From: Methylicorpusculum oleiharenae
GTDB lineage: Bacteria; Pseudomonadota; Gammaproteobacteria; Methylococcales; Methylomonadaceae
Direction: 5' to 3'
Assembly: GCF_009828925.2 (NCBI RefSeq)
Contig: NZ_WUTY02000001.1
Location: 4,122,492-4,186,491, forward strand
Length of the DNA stretch: 64,000 nt
Positions 1-8,082 of the stretch are shown piece by piece; position 1 is the first letter of the stretch, and each line of letters starts with the position of its first letter. The notes beneath the pieces were generated by a model, which was given only the letters and a program-made list of their open reading frames with translations, did no database searches and had not been told where the DNA came from. Both the position numbers and the translations under genes were made by a program.

Positions 1-550
1 TGAAGATGGAAAACTTCCATGCATAATCAAATTAAGATTTGCTAATCTCCCTACCATCCGCATCTCATAAATTACATTATTTCAAATACTCCGCAATTCG
101 TATAAGTACTTACTTGCACGGAGAATCGCTATTTTTGCGAAATAAAGAACTCCGGCCATTCATTAAACGAAATTTTGTGTGGATCAAACGTCTCTTGTTG
201 GCTGTAGTAGTGACTCAGTGATAACGTCAAATTGTTCGCCGAAAAGCGGACAGTCAACTGGGTCACAGGAAGCCTTAACTATTGAAATTGGATAGTGACT
301 CTGACCGGCCGGTTATGGCCGATCTTCCAAAATTGGTTGGTATTAGCAACAGTCCGCTATGGAGCAGTTGCGTATTTAATTTTTTTTAATGATTTATATT
401 CTTTCTTATTTTTTCTACACAAAAACCTGCTTATTGTTTCTTCTATCATTGTCTGCGTAAGTTTTTCCACACGCATGGCTAAATTTGTTAACAAAAGCCG
501 CCTGTAAAGATATACAATTACATATCGTATATCTAACGAGGATATCTTGT
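1..550. other. Intergenic, left edge; partial copy of dispersed repeat A
   Basis: No convincing gene is visible. From about 225 to 375 the DNA matches the dispersed repeat found elsewhere in the window (for example around 1400-1560, 9450-9600 and 16950-17060), with shared words such as GCGGACAGTCAACTGGGTCA and ATTGAAATTGGATAGTGAC. Short open frames here have no recognisable protein features. Confidence 0.5.
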
Positions 551-784
551 ATGCAAGTCGCTAAATGGGGAAATAGCTTAGCAGTTCGTTTGCCTGCCGC
601 CATCGTCGAAGCCCTTCAGCTAAAAGAAGGAGATGACATCGAAATCCATATCGCCAGTGAGCGGGTTTTCGAGCTTGAGAAAAAACCGACCCCGCAAGAA
701 TTATTGGCGAGGCTCCGGAAATACCGGGGCCGGTTACCGGAAGGTTTCAAGTTCGACCGTCTTGAAGCCAATGAAGGACGCTAG
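551..784 (+). CDS. AbrB/MazE-type antitoxin (VapB-like)
   Basis: A 77-residue protein starting MQVAKWGNSLAVRLP, the hallmark of the swapped-hairpin AbrB/MazE DNA-binding fold; LKEGDDIEIH completes the fold. The C-terminal part (about residues 45-77) would wrap the toxin. The ATG at 551 is preferred over the upstream in-frame start at 485 because it begins exactly at the family's N-terminus and is preceded by a purine-rich ACGAGGATAT. The gene overlaps the PIN gene by 14 bases, the usual antitoxin-first order. By analogy it neutralises the PIN RNase and autorepresses the operon. Confidence 0.9.
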   Translation: MQVAKWGNSLAVRLPAAIVEALQLKEGDDIEIHIASERVFELEKKPTPQELLARLRKYRGRLPEGFKFDRLEANEGR

Positions 785-1184
785 CTTTTTTTTCGACACT
801 AATATTTTGCTGTATCTCTTGTCTGGTGACAATGAAAAGGCTGCCTGTGTTGAAGCCATTGTTTCAAAAAACGGAATTATCAGCGTCCAAGTGCTTAATG
901 AGTTTGCCTCGGTCGCCTCACGAAAATTAGGGATGACCTATGCCGAAATACGGGAATATTTAGTGACTATCCGTACTGTATGCGATGTCCGGCCTTTGAC
1001 GGTCGAAACCCATCTATTGGGCTTGGACATTGCGGAACGGTATGGCTTTTCTTTTTACGACAGCTTGATTGTTGGAGCAGCACTCCTTGCTGATTGTTCA
1101 ACCTTGTATTCGGAAGACATGCAACATGGCCAAAAAATCGAAAACAGTATTGTGATTGCCAACCCTTTCCTGGCTCAAATTTAA
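771..1184 (+). CDS. PIN-domain ribonuclease toxin (VapC-like)
   Basis: A 137-residue PIN protein read from ATG 771 (MKDASFFFDTNILLYLL). Acidic PIN residues are visible: D in FFDTNI, E in VLNEFASV, D in FYDSLIVGAA and D in LYSEDMQHG. This is the full VapC length and signature, so the nuclease should be active. A longer frame from 633 exists but only reads antitoxin DNA in another frame. It is translationally coupled to the overlapping antitoxin gene. Family role: cleavage of tRNA or rRNA when the antitoxin is degraded; the target cannot be read from sequence. Confidence 0.92.
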   Translation: MKDASFFFDTNILLYLLSGDNEKAACVEAIVSKNGIISVQVLNEFASVASRKLGMTYAEIREYLVTIRTVCDVRPLTVETHLLGLDIAERYGFSFYDSLIVGAALLADCSTLYSEDMQHGQKIENSIVIANPFLAQI

Positions 1185-1265
1185 GACTTCTTGATCCTAC
1201 CTATGTTCCTCATAGCTTATGATTTATCGATTGAATTCAGATTCTCTATAGCAGACCATCAAAAA

Positions 1266-1362
1266 ATTCATTTTTGGCTAAAAATGAATGTAACAGTCCG
1301 GCCACTATGGATAGATATTCATAGTGGCCGCTATGCATAGAAGCTAACTATGCATAGCGGCC
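1266..1362. repeat. Three consecutive perfect inverted repeats
   Basis: Three hairpins lie back to back downstream of the PIN gene: ATTCATTTTT/AAAAATGAAT (1266-1289), GGCCACTATG/CATAGTGGCC (1300-1329) and the 15-bp GGCCGCTATGCATAG/CTATGCATAGCGGCC (1326-1362). The second and third share GGCC so they are mutually exclusive structures. There is no U-run, so they are not classical terminators. They abut dispersed repeat A and are probably part of a repeat-derived cluster. Confidence 0.75.
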
Positions 1363-1640
1363 ATAACCGGCCGTTGAGGATGCCGGCGAAATTTTCGATA
1401 CCTAACTTGAGCAAATGACAGCTTTTCGGCAAGCAACCTTGAGTCGTCTTTGGCTCGCCCCGGCCATTACCCGACCGTCGGGGTCACTATCCAACTTCAA
1501 TAATTAAGGTCACCTGCGACCCAGTTGACTGTCCGGTATTCGGCGAGCAAATTGACAATATCACTGCTTCACTACGGCCAATTACTGCCGCAAGGCATAC
1601 GCCGATCACTGACTGCAAACTGGCTCATTACGGCCGATTT
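1363..1640. repeat. Dispersed repeat A copy
   Basis: The stretch contains repeat A words seen at 16950-17560: CGGCCATAACCGGCCGTTGA, GATGCCGGCGAAATTTTC, CTATCCAACTT and ACCCAGTTGACTGTCCGGTA. No open reading frame of note. The remainder up to 1941 is gene-free and carries no recognisable feature apart from the leader of the next gene. Confidence 0.6.
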
Positions 1641-1941
1641 CTTTCCTTAACGCAAAAATCCAATTAATAAGGAAGTCACAACTGAAATCGAGGCGTTGCT
1701 TATCCGGAATCTTTCGCTGAGCAAGCTGCGACTAGAAGTCCTGACTGACTGAGTGACTGAGAGAGAAAACGGTCAACATGACAACCGCCAAAGCAATTTT
1801 TAGTGAAGTTTGGATGATATACGGAAGGCAAAATATCCTTGCAGTTCAAAAATTTAGTGTTGCAACCCAGGTTTCGCGGTAGATATACTGTTAACAGCTT
1901 AATAACTTGTTGATCGTCATATCTAAAGGTGAGTACAAAAA

Positions 1942-2568
1942 ATGAATCTTCATGAATTTTCGCAAGATGTAGTTCCCATCATTACCTTGGTTATCTCAGT
2001 CATTGGGTTGTTCCTCGTGGTGATACAAATTAAATCTGCTGTTAGAGCAATTCAGCAAACCGCTGAATCAATAAAGCTAGCGCAGATTGAACTTAAACAG
2101 ACATCTGCATGGAATAAAGTAAACTCAACTTATGACAGATTGAGAACAGATCATAACGCAGAGATTGAACGAAAACTTTATTCTGCTGGCGAAGCTCACA
2201 ATATAAAATTTAATAACAAAATCAGTACTGATGAGCTAAACATCATTGTTTCCAATAAAGAGCTATTCAATACTGCAAAGGAATGGCTTAATGAGTTTGA
2301 ATCATACTGCGCCGCATACAGGGTTGGCGCTCTTGACAAAGAGCTTGCTTTTCAATTGCACGGGACAAGAATTTCAAAAGAGCTATCAGTATTTAGACCG
2401 TTTATAAATTATTTACGAAATCAGTTTCATGATGACGGAATATTATTCGAATTTGAATCGGTAGCAACAGACTGGGCTGACCGTTTACAGAAAGAGGAAA
2501 AAGAAAGAAGTGACGCACTCCGGAATGTTTTGGATAAAAATCGCCTTAGTGAAAATTCCACTCTATGA
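1942..2568 (+). CDS. Hypothetical membrane-anchored protein (DUF4760-like), cassette gene 1
   Basis: A 208-residue protein with one N-terminal membrane span (about residues 11-32, IITLVISVIGLFLVVIQI) followed by a predicted helical cytoplasmic domain. The layout (N-terminal anchor, coiled segment, then a soluble helical domain with an aromatic YNxE/FNExE-type core such as EWLNEFESYCAAY) resembles DUF4760 proteins; function unknown. A purine-rich AAAGGTGAG lies upstream. The stop is followed at once by an attC-like site, so the unit looks like a single-gene integron cassette. The assignment to DUF4760 is tentative. Confidence 0.6.
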   Translation: MNLHEFSQDVVPIITLVISVIGLFLVVIQIKSAVRAIQQTAESIKLAQIELKQTSAWNKVNSTYDRLRTDHNAEIERKLYSAGEAHNIKFNNKISTDELNIIVSNKELFNTAKEWLNEFESYCAAYRVGALDKELAFQLHGTRISKELSVFRPFINYLRNQFHDDGILFEFESVATDWADRLQKEEKERSDALRNVLDKNRLSENSTL

Positions 2569-2572
2569 TTAT

Positions 2573-2632
2573 GCCCAACCAACGCAATAACCCGACTTCG
2601 CTATGCTACGCGGGTTATGCTCTGCGTTATGC
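2573..2632 (+). other. attC-like recombination site 1
   Basis: Begins with GCCCAAC, a perfect R'' (RYYYAAC), and ends with GCGTTATGC, an R'-type core (GTT...). The two halves form an imperfect palindrome: AACGCAATAACCCG on the left pairs with CGGGTTATGCTCTGCGTT on the right, the right arm carrying extra bases as attC sites do. Length 60 bp is in the attC range. It sits 4 bases after the stop of the preceding gene. Confidence 0.7.
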
Positions 2633-2648
2633 AATCAGAGGATGAGTT

Positions 2649-3791
2649 GTGCCAGGAACTGACCCACAAAAAATTTACTTCGATGAATCTGGCTTTACCG
2701 GAAACAACTTGTTGCACCCGCAGCAAACTTGGTTTTCTTATGCGTCTGTAGCAACCAACGATGAAGAAGCTCGCGACTTTGCTGAATACCTAATAAACAA
2801 ATATAAGATTCAGAACGGGGAGTTAAAAGGAAAAAATCTCGTCAGGTTCAATCGAGGAAGAAAGGCCATTGATGAAGTCATTGAGCGTTTCAAGGGCAAT
2901 ATCAAGGTTTCTGTTTCTAATAAGAAATATGCTTTGGCTTCGAAGTTCTTTGAATATATTTTTGAGCCGTGCATTTCTGAAAATAACTCTCTTTTTTATC
3001 ACATTAATTTTCATAGGTTCATTGCAACAATACTGTATATGGAATTTACGGCCAGAGGTGCCGGGGCCGAACAAATATTCGAAGAATTCGAGGTGCTTAT
3101 GCGCTCCTCAGATGAGCCTGATTTGAGCAACCTTTTTGGCTCGTCGGTTCATCCAGATAATTCCCCAATACTCACTCAGATACGTGAATTCGCTCAAAGC
3201 CAAATAGGCCCTATCAGAGGAGAGTTGTCTATTCTGCCTGGCGCTGGTGTCGGAAAGTGGATACTTGATTTAACAGATACCTCGTTATTCTCTCTTTTGG
3301 CCAACTGGAGCACTGAATACGAAGTGCTTACTGCGGTCTGTGACAACGCCAAGCCTTTGCAGCATGACCAAGAAATATACAATGTAATGATCGGCAGAAG
3401 TGACAAGCATTTTTCATCGGTGGCCGGGGAAAGACAACCAATCACATTTAACTTGTCTGGCCCAATCCAGTTGGTAGATTCAAAGCAAGTTCATGGAGTT
3501 CAGTTAGCTGATGTTGTAGCAGCAGCGTGTATCTATGCAGTCAACGGTGGCGAATGTGCCCATGCGCTTAAATGGAGAAGCCATTTGCCGGAGTTTGCAA
3601 TTTACGGAAGCATAGTGCCAGATATGGAAAATATCGACCTAAATCGATTAGAAGTACAAAGAAATGCAGTCGTGTTGTTGGAGCTTCATTCGAGAGCAAC
3701 TAACGGAGTCCCATTATTAGAGGGCATGGCAGAGTATATTGAACTAATTTCTCATGCCCTGGTTTACAACCCAATACCAATAAATGCATAA
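2649..3791 (+). CDS. DUF3800 domain protein, cassette gene 2
   Basis: A 380-residue protein from a GTG start. The N-terminus KIYFDESGFTGNNL is the DUF3800 signature (DESG), an RNase-H-like fold often found in phages, cassettes and defence islands. Further family-like elements are LKGKNL, a central helical segment, and VDSKQVHGVQLADVVAAACI near residues 277-296, where the LAD motif supplies the C-terminal acidic residue. The final codons are embedded in the R'' core of the next attC-like site, typical of cassette genes. Enzymatic activity is unproven; a nuclease role is inferred from the fold. Confidence 0.85.
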   Translation: MPGTDPQKIYFDESGFTGNNLLHPQQTWFSYASVATNDEEARDFAEYLINKYKIQNGELKGKNLVRFNRGRKAIDEVIERFKGNIKVSVSNKKYALASKFFEYIFEPCISENNSLFYHINFHRFIATILYMEFTARGAGAEQIFEEFEVLMRSSDEPDLSNLFGSSVHPDNSPILTQIREFAQSQIGPIRGELSILPGAGVGKWILDLTDTSLFSLLANWSTEYEVLTAVCDNAKPLQHDQEIYNVMIGRSDKHFSSVAGERQPITFNLSGPIQLVDSKQVHGVQLADVVAAACIYAVNGGECAHALKWRSHLPEFAIYGSIVPDMENIDLNRLEVQRNAVVLLELHSRATNGVPLLEGMAEYIELISHALVYNPIPINA

Positions 3792-3860
3792 CAATGCCAT
3801 AAACTCGGACCCAAAAAGCTGCGCCCCGCTTTTTGGGTCCGGTTATGATTGGCGTTAGCC
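3786..3860 (+). other. attC-like recombination site 2
   Basis: R'' GCATAAC overlaps the stop codon of the DUF3800 gene; the R' end is GCGTTAGCC. Inner arms ATAAACTCGGACCC and GGGTCCGGTTATGATTGGC are near-perfect complements around a GC-rich central stem. The word order (TAACAAT..CGGACC...GGTCCGGTTA..GCGTTAG) is that of the well-known class 1 integron attC family. Of the three sites this is the best formed. Confidence 0.8.
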
Positions 3861-3876
3861 AATACAAAGAAAAAGC

Positions 3877-4833
3877 ATGTACATTGACAGCAAAAAATTC
3901 GATTACAAGAAATTTTCGTATTCTGACGCTGATAGGCTTGTAGAAAGAGATAAAAAATTTCTTAAGGAAGCTTATGTCAAGTGGATTAATGACGCTGCCA
4001 ATAAAATTGTCGAACGGCAATGGGAAATTGACGATATTGGGGTTGCTGAACAGTCAGGTGATTTTGTTAAGTTACTCAAAGAAGCTGAATTCACATACTC
4101 TCTGGGTGCGTATACCAGTGCAATTTCCTTAGTAGGAGTTTGCGCTGAAGATCTTTGTCGGTTTTTCGCTATATCTGCAGGTCACAACTTAGATGGTTTA
4201 ACTCAAAACGATAGAGTAAATCGCTTACATTCGATCAGCGCTATTACACAAAATGTCGCTGACGCATTCCATGTAATTCGAAAATTGAGAAATGATTGCC
4301 TTCACTACAATGCGGGCTTCAAACAAAAAAATTCTGCCGCTCTGAAAGCGGATGCCCTAAAGGCACTGAACTCAATAAAATACATATACGGAAATATTTT
4401 GGGGGTGGTTGATTATGCGACAATCGATTCATCCAAGTTTGTTGAGATCATAACGAAGGTAACTGAAGAAGCAGCGAATAACGACCCAGGAAATCTCGGA
4501 ATTGATAAGGCTCTAATCCAAACCAGAAATCTCTTTGCTCAGGCCTTCGGTTTCGATATGTCGATGAACAACAGAGGTGCCCCGGTTTACAAAATGTCGA
4601 TTTTTGAAGTTTTAGGTATTGATGTAAGCAGTGAGCCGTTCGAAATTTCTCTGAGGGATTTGGGGTCGGAAATGGTTGTCATTGTCGATATATCAAGCGA
4701 TGAAGTAAAAAATATAGAGTTTGCAAAAATAACCGAGGCAGATATTGTTGCTGCTACGTTGGTTTCATTACCAAATAATTTAGAGGTAACGGGTGAATGG
4801 AGGCTATGGGGTGAAATTAAAAAAATTGGCTAA
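3877..4833 (+). CDS. HEPN-like protein, cassette gene 3
   Basis: A 318-residue protein. Residues about 60-170 form an all-helical domain with AEFTYSLGAYTSAISLVGV and, at its end, LRNDCLHYN, an RX4H motif of the HEPN superfamily (R-N-D-C-L-H) as in DUF4145-type proteins. HEPN proteins are frequently RNases in toxin and antiphage systems. The C-terminal 130 residues (after about 190) are unrecognised. Its stop codon lies in the R'' core of the third attC-like site. No partner antitoxin is adjacent. Activity is inferred. Confidence 0.65.
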   Translation: MYIDSKKFDYKKFSYSDADRLVERDKKFLKEAYVKWINDAANKIVERQWEIDDIGVAEQSGDFVKLLKEAEFTYSLGAYTSAISLVGVCAEDLCRFFAISAGHNLDGLTQNDRVNRLHSISAITQNVADAFHVIRKLRNDCLHYNAGFKQKNSAALKADALKALNSIKYIYGNILGVVDYATIDSSKFVEIITKVTEEAANNDPGNLGIDKALIQTRNLFAQAFGFDMSMNNRGAPVYKMSIFEVLGIDVSSEPFEISLRDLGSEMVVIVDISSDEVKNIEFAKITEADIVAATLVSLPNNLEVTGEWRLWGEIKKIG

Positions 4834-4887
4834 CAATCGCGTAAACTCGGACAGTCAAAGGCGGGCCGGTTACCCGTGGCGTTGAAT
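4828..4887 (+). other. attC-like recombination site 3
   Basis: R'' GGCTAAC contains the stop codon of the preceding gene and R' is GTTGAAT, a perfect GTTRRRY. The inner arm TAAACTCGGAC is the same as in site 2, and CCGGTTACCCGTGGC is its partner. The right end then runs directly into dispersed repeat A (ATGGCAGCTCATTGAAT), so the array is cut off here. Confidence 0.65.
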
Positions 4888-5043
4888 GGCAGCTCATTGA
4901 ATCTCTACCGACATTGAGCGCAAGGCTTCGAATGTCAACAAGGGGTCGGTAGGAATCAGTGACGACTGGCCGCTTCCCCCTGTGTCAATATGACCTGAGA
5001 CACCTACCCCTCGGAAATTAGAGTATAAAGGTAGGCCAGAATT

Positions 5044-5532
5044 ATGAGCAAATCAAAAGCAGAGACCATGGAATCACCACAAGTAACTGCGCCGGAGGTC
5101 GCGTTGGAAGACGCCCGTAGGGCGGCTGAAAACGCGACCTCCGGCGCGCGGCCCGACCCAGAGGTGGTTGCCACCGCCCAGCGCCGACAATTTACCAGCA
5201 GCGACAAGCGCCGTATCCTGGAGGCCGCTGATCGCTGTACCCAACTGGGTGAGATTGGCGCTTTATTGCGCAAAGAAGGGATTTATTCCTCCCATCTGTC
5301 CACTTGGCGTAGGCAGCGTGCTGCCGATGAGCGCGCCGCGTTGGCGCCGCAAAAACGTGGGCGTAAGGCCGACCCTGCGCAGGCCGAGGATCGTCGTGTG
5401 CACCAACTTACCCAGGAAAATGAGCGTCTGCGCCGCAGACTGGCTCAGGCCAATGCCATTATTGATGTCCAAAAAAAACTTTGCGTCTTGTTCGGTCTGT
5501 CGACGGACGAGACGCCGAGCGAGTCCAGCTGA
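5044..5532 (+). CDS. IS3-family transposase OrfA
   Basis: A 162-residue protein with a helix-turn-helix (about residues 43-80, FTSSDKRRILEAADRC...GEIGALLRKEG) and a leucine-zipper-like coiled coil (about 115-150, VHQLTQENERLRRRLAQANA), the standard OrfA layout. It binds the element ends and is the upstream half of a frameshift fusion. A run of eight A at 5471-5478 near its 3' end is a plausible slippery site for a -1 shift into orfB. Confidence 0.88.
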   Translation: MSKSKAETMESPQVTAPEVALEDARRAAENATSGARPDPEVVATAQRRQFTSSDKRRILEAADRCTQLGEIGALLRKEGIYSSHLSTWRRQRAADERAALAPQKRGRKADPAQAEDRRVHQLTQENERLRRRLAQANAIIDVQKKLCVLFGLSTDETPSESS

Positions 5533-6545
5533 TGCAAGCCCTTAACCAGTTAGCCCCGGAGGTCGGCCTGGCGGCGGCTTGTGCGGCCCTGAATTTGAAC
5601 CGCAGTTCGGTCTATCGCGAGGATGCCCGTCGGCGCCTCTTGGTGCCTGTGCCGGTAACGCGGGTGCCTCGTCCGTCCGCCCCGTTGGCTTTCTCGACCA
5701 GTGAGCGCCAGCAACTGCTGGCGGTGCTTAACAGCGAACGCTTCGCCGATTGCTCGCCGTATTTTGTCTATGCCACCCTGCTGGACGAGGGGCGCTACAT
5801 CGGCTCGGTGCGCACCTTGTACCGCGCCCTGGAGGCGGACGGCCTGTCGGCGGAGCGCAGGCGCCAACGGATGCACCCGGTCTATACCAAGCCGGAACTC
5901 CTGGCCACCGCGCCCAATCAAGTCTGGAGCTGGGATATCACGAAACTCAAAGGCCCGGCCAAATGGACCTGTTTCCACCTGTATGTGATCCTGGATATTT
6001 TCAGCCGCTATGTGGTCGGCTGGATGGTCGCTCCGCGGGAAACCGCCGAACTGGCCGAGCACCTCATCGCCGAAACAGTGGTCAAGCACAACATCCCGCC
6101 GCATACGCTGACGCTGCATGCCGACCGCGGTACCAGCATGCGCAGCAAGCCGGTGGCCGCCTTGTTGGTTGATCTGGAGGTCACCAAGACCCATAGCCGG
6201 CCTTATGTCTCTGATGACAATCCCTATTCCGAGGCCCAGTTCAAAACCCTGAAATATCGGCCTGATTTCCCCATCCGCTTCGGATGCCTTGAAGATGCCC
6301 GCAGCCATTGCCAACGCTTCTTCGCGTGGTACAACCAGTTCCATTGCCACTCGGGCATCGGTTACATGACCCCGGCCACCGTCCATTTCGACCAAGCGGC
6401 TACGGTATACCAAGCCCGCGCAAAAACCCTGGAGATTGCCTTCCTCGCCAATCCAAAGCGATTCAAAGGAAAGTGCCCTTTACCACCCAGCTTGCCTAAC
6501 GCCGTTTGGATTAATCCGCCTATTAACACAAAGGGAGAAACTTGA
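5481..6545 (+). CDS. IS3-family transposase OrfB (DDE integrase)
   Basis: A 354-residue rve-type integrase core. The DDE triad is visible: D in WSWDITKLKG, D in TLHADRGTS, and E in NPYSEAQFKTLKYRP, with the typical 35-residue D-E spacing. An IS3-like N-terminal helical domain precedes it. The frame has a TTG at 5481, but production as an OrfAB fusion by -1 frameshift on the A8 run just upstream is more likely. No internal stops, so the element may be active. Confidence 0.9.
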   Translation: MRLVRSVDGRDAERVQLMQALNQLAPEVGLAAACAALNLNRSSVYREDARRRLLVPVPVTRVPRPSAPLAFSTSERQQLLAVLNSERFADCSPYFVYATLLDEGRYIGSVRTLYRALEADGLSAERRRQRMHPVYTKPELLATAPNQVWSWDITKLKGPAKWTCFHLYVILDIFSRYVVGWMVAPRETAELAEHLIAETVVKHNIPPHTLTLHADRGTSMRSKPVAALLVDLEVTKTHSRPYVSDDNPYSEAQFKTLKYRPDFPIRFGCLEDARSHCQRFFAWYNQFHCHSGIGYMTPATVHFDQAATVYQARAKTLEIAFLANPKRFKGKCPLPPSLPNAVWINPPINTKGET

Positions 6546-6660
6546 CCCATAAATACACAACAGTTAGACACTAAATAAAACAACTGGGTGTCTCAAAGTC
6601 ATTGACACATTCCGCACGTGGTATCCATTATCCAGACTGATCGCATGTTCCTCATTCTTC

Positions 6661-8082
6661 CTATGTTGAAATATACTTTCGGAGGTTTTGTAGCTCGTTC
6701 GGCCAGACTCGTCGGAAGTCGAGGCGAACAACAAGAGCATCATGACTGCGTAAATTGCAAGTTTTACGTTGAGTTATGCTGAATTCTATTTTTCGGTCGA
6801 AAATAGAAACATCCCCAAACCCAATCATCAGGTTACGGATTCGATGAAGTCCACCTTGGTACGGTTTATCAATATACTGCTGAAGGCGATTTACATTGTC
6901 TGGGGTTATTTCTAAATCTGTACACTGAAAATCAAAAGATATAAAAGGTTTATCTTTATTAGCGAAAATTCTTACTTTATTAAAGGAGCGTGCATATGCT
7001 GACAAGAGACCTGATCGGATTTCTTCCACCAACTCCTCAAAAAACGGCTTAGGGTAATAAATTTCATATCCTCCAATGAGCCACATAGGCTCTCGCTCAA
7101 TAGTCACGTACAAAGGGTCAATTCTAAGTAGCGATGAAATAGCTGCGTGATCTTTGCAGTTCAATACGATAAAGCTAAAAAGCTCTTGATATATAAAAGG
7201 TCGAAATTTTTCACTCACATCTCCTTCATCGAGAATGATTGGTGCGGCATCACGAATGCGTTGATTACCGAGTAAAAAACCATTATCCATGGTCGATACA
7301 AGCAAGGTCTGTAGGCGAGTATCAGTGATGCTGTGAGCAAAATGCGAGCGTAACTTTTGATAAGTTGACTCTATATTGTAGAAACATTTTTTCAGTAGTT
7401 GCCCATTATTGCACGCATTAAAACCATTATCTGGAATGCCGGGAAGGTGACCGCCACCACCGAGATGAGACAGGCAATATATGCCCCAGGGTTGTCCTGC
7501 GCTCACTTTTCGGTCGAATACTAAAGACATATCCCTTGCAAGGAGATAGGTATTGATTGAAGCCGGAATTGGTAACACCCATATTAATCCTAAAGACAAT
7601 ACAGCATATAGCAACACGATAGTGGCATTGCTTATCGTCAGCATGGACTTTGTGTTTATAGTATTTCTTTTCACCACAAGATCGATAGTTACGGATGATT
7701 TTTCTCCAGATATTACAATCGAGAATGGATATCCTGATTCGTTGGTAATTTCGTCACTATTTACCTCACCTATTTTAACTATCCCTAGCGAATTTATAGA
7801 GTTCGAACTGAACCAATTTTGCTGATTAAATCGGTGAATTTGGCTTTTAATCTCATTTTTATTTACGATATTACTCACGCCATCGCCAATAAACTGCTCA
7901 GGGAGTGTTTTCCTCAAACAATCAATGAGAGAACTATTTTTCAGCTGATTTAAGTCGTCATTAAATCTATAATCGTCATATAAAATATACGCTAATCCGA
8001 TCATCAATAAACCGATTAACACTGCCACTAGGCGATATAAAATAATTTGTCGATTTTGTGGGATTCTGATTAATGATCGCAT
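6661..8082 (-). CDS. Unrecognised two-span membrane protein
   Basis: A 473-residue protein with a membrane span at about residues 16-34 (YRLVAVLIGLLMIGLAYIL), a ~100-residue extracytoplasmic loop, a second span at about 150-175 (ATIVLLYAVLSLGLIWVLPI) and a ~300-residue cytoplasmic region. This sensor-kinase-like topology lacks a recognisable H-box or ATP-binding motif, so it may be a degenerate receptor or effector. It overlaps the upstream gene by 13 bases, implying an operon with a periplasmic-binding-like protein. I do not recognise the family. Confidence 0.6.
   Translation of the reverse strand: MRSLIRIPQNRQIILYRLVAVLIGLLMIGLAYILYDDYRFNDDLNQLKNSSLIDCLRKTLPEQFIGDGVSNIVNKNEIKSQIHRFNQQNWFSSNSINSLGIVKIGEVNSDEITNESGYPFSIVISGEKSSVTIDLVVKRNTINTKSMLTISNATIVLLYAVLSLGLIWVLPIPASINTYLLARDMSLVFDRKVSAGQPWGIYCLSHLGGGGHLPGIPDNGFNACNNGQLLKKCFYNIESTYQKLRSHFAHSITDTRLQTLLVSTMDNGFLLGNQRIRDAAPIILDEGDVSEKFRPFIYQELFSFIVLNCKDHAAISSLLRIDPLYVTIEREPMWLIGGYEIYYPKPFFEELVEEIRSGLLSAYARSFNKVRIFANKDKPFISFDFQCTDLEITPDNVNRLQQYIDKPYQGGLHRIRNLMIGFGDVSIFDRKIEFSITQRKTCNLRSHDALVVRLDFRRVWPNELQNLRKYIST

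Larger units (their letters stand above)
4981..6609 (+). mobile_element. Complete IS3-family insertion sequence
   Basis: Terminal inverted repeats begin TGTGTCAATATGACCTGAGA at the left and, read inward from the right, TGTGTCAATGACTTTGAGAC; both then continue with ACACC. The 1.63-kb element holds overlapping orfA and orfB. It is inserted in a copy of dispersed repeat A (GACGACTGGCCGCTTCC to the left). I see no convincing target duplication. Confidence 0.88.

Noticed and set aside
39-221. Small plus-strand open frame at the left edge
   Set aside because: No ribosome-binding site or protein-like composition.
5550-6413. 287-codon antisense frame in orfB of the IS element
   Set aside because: Antisense shadow of the transposase; Arg/Gly-rich composition typical of reverse frames in GC-rich DNA.
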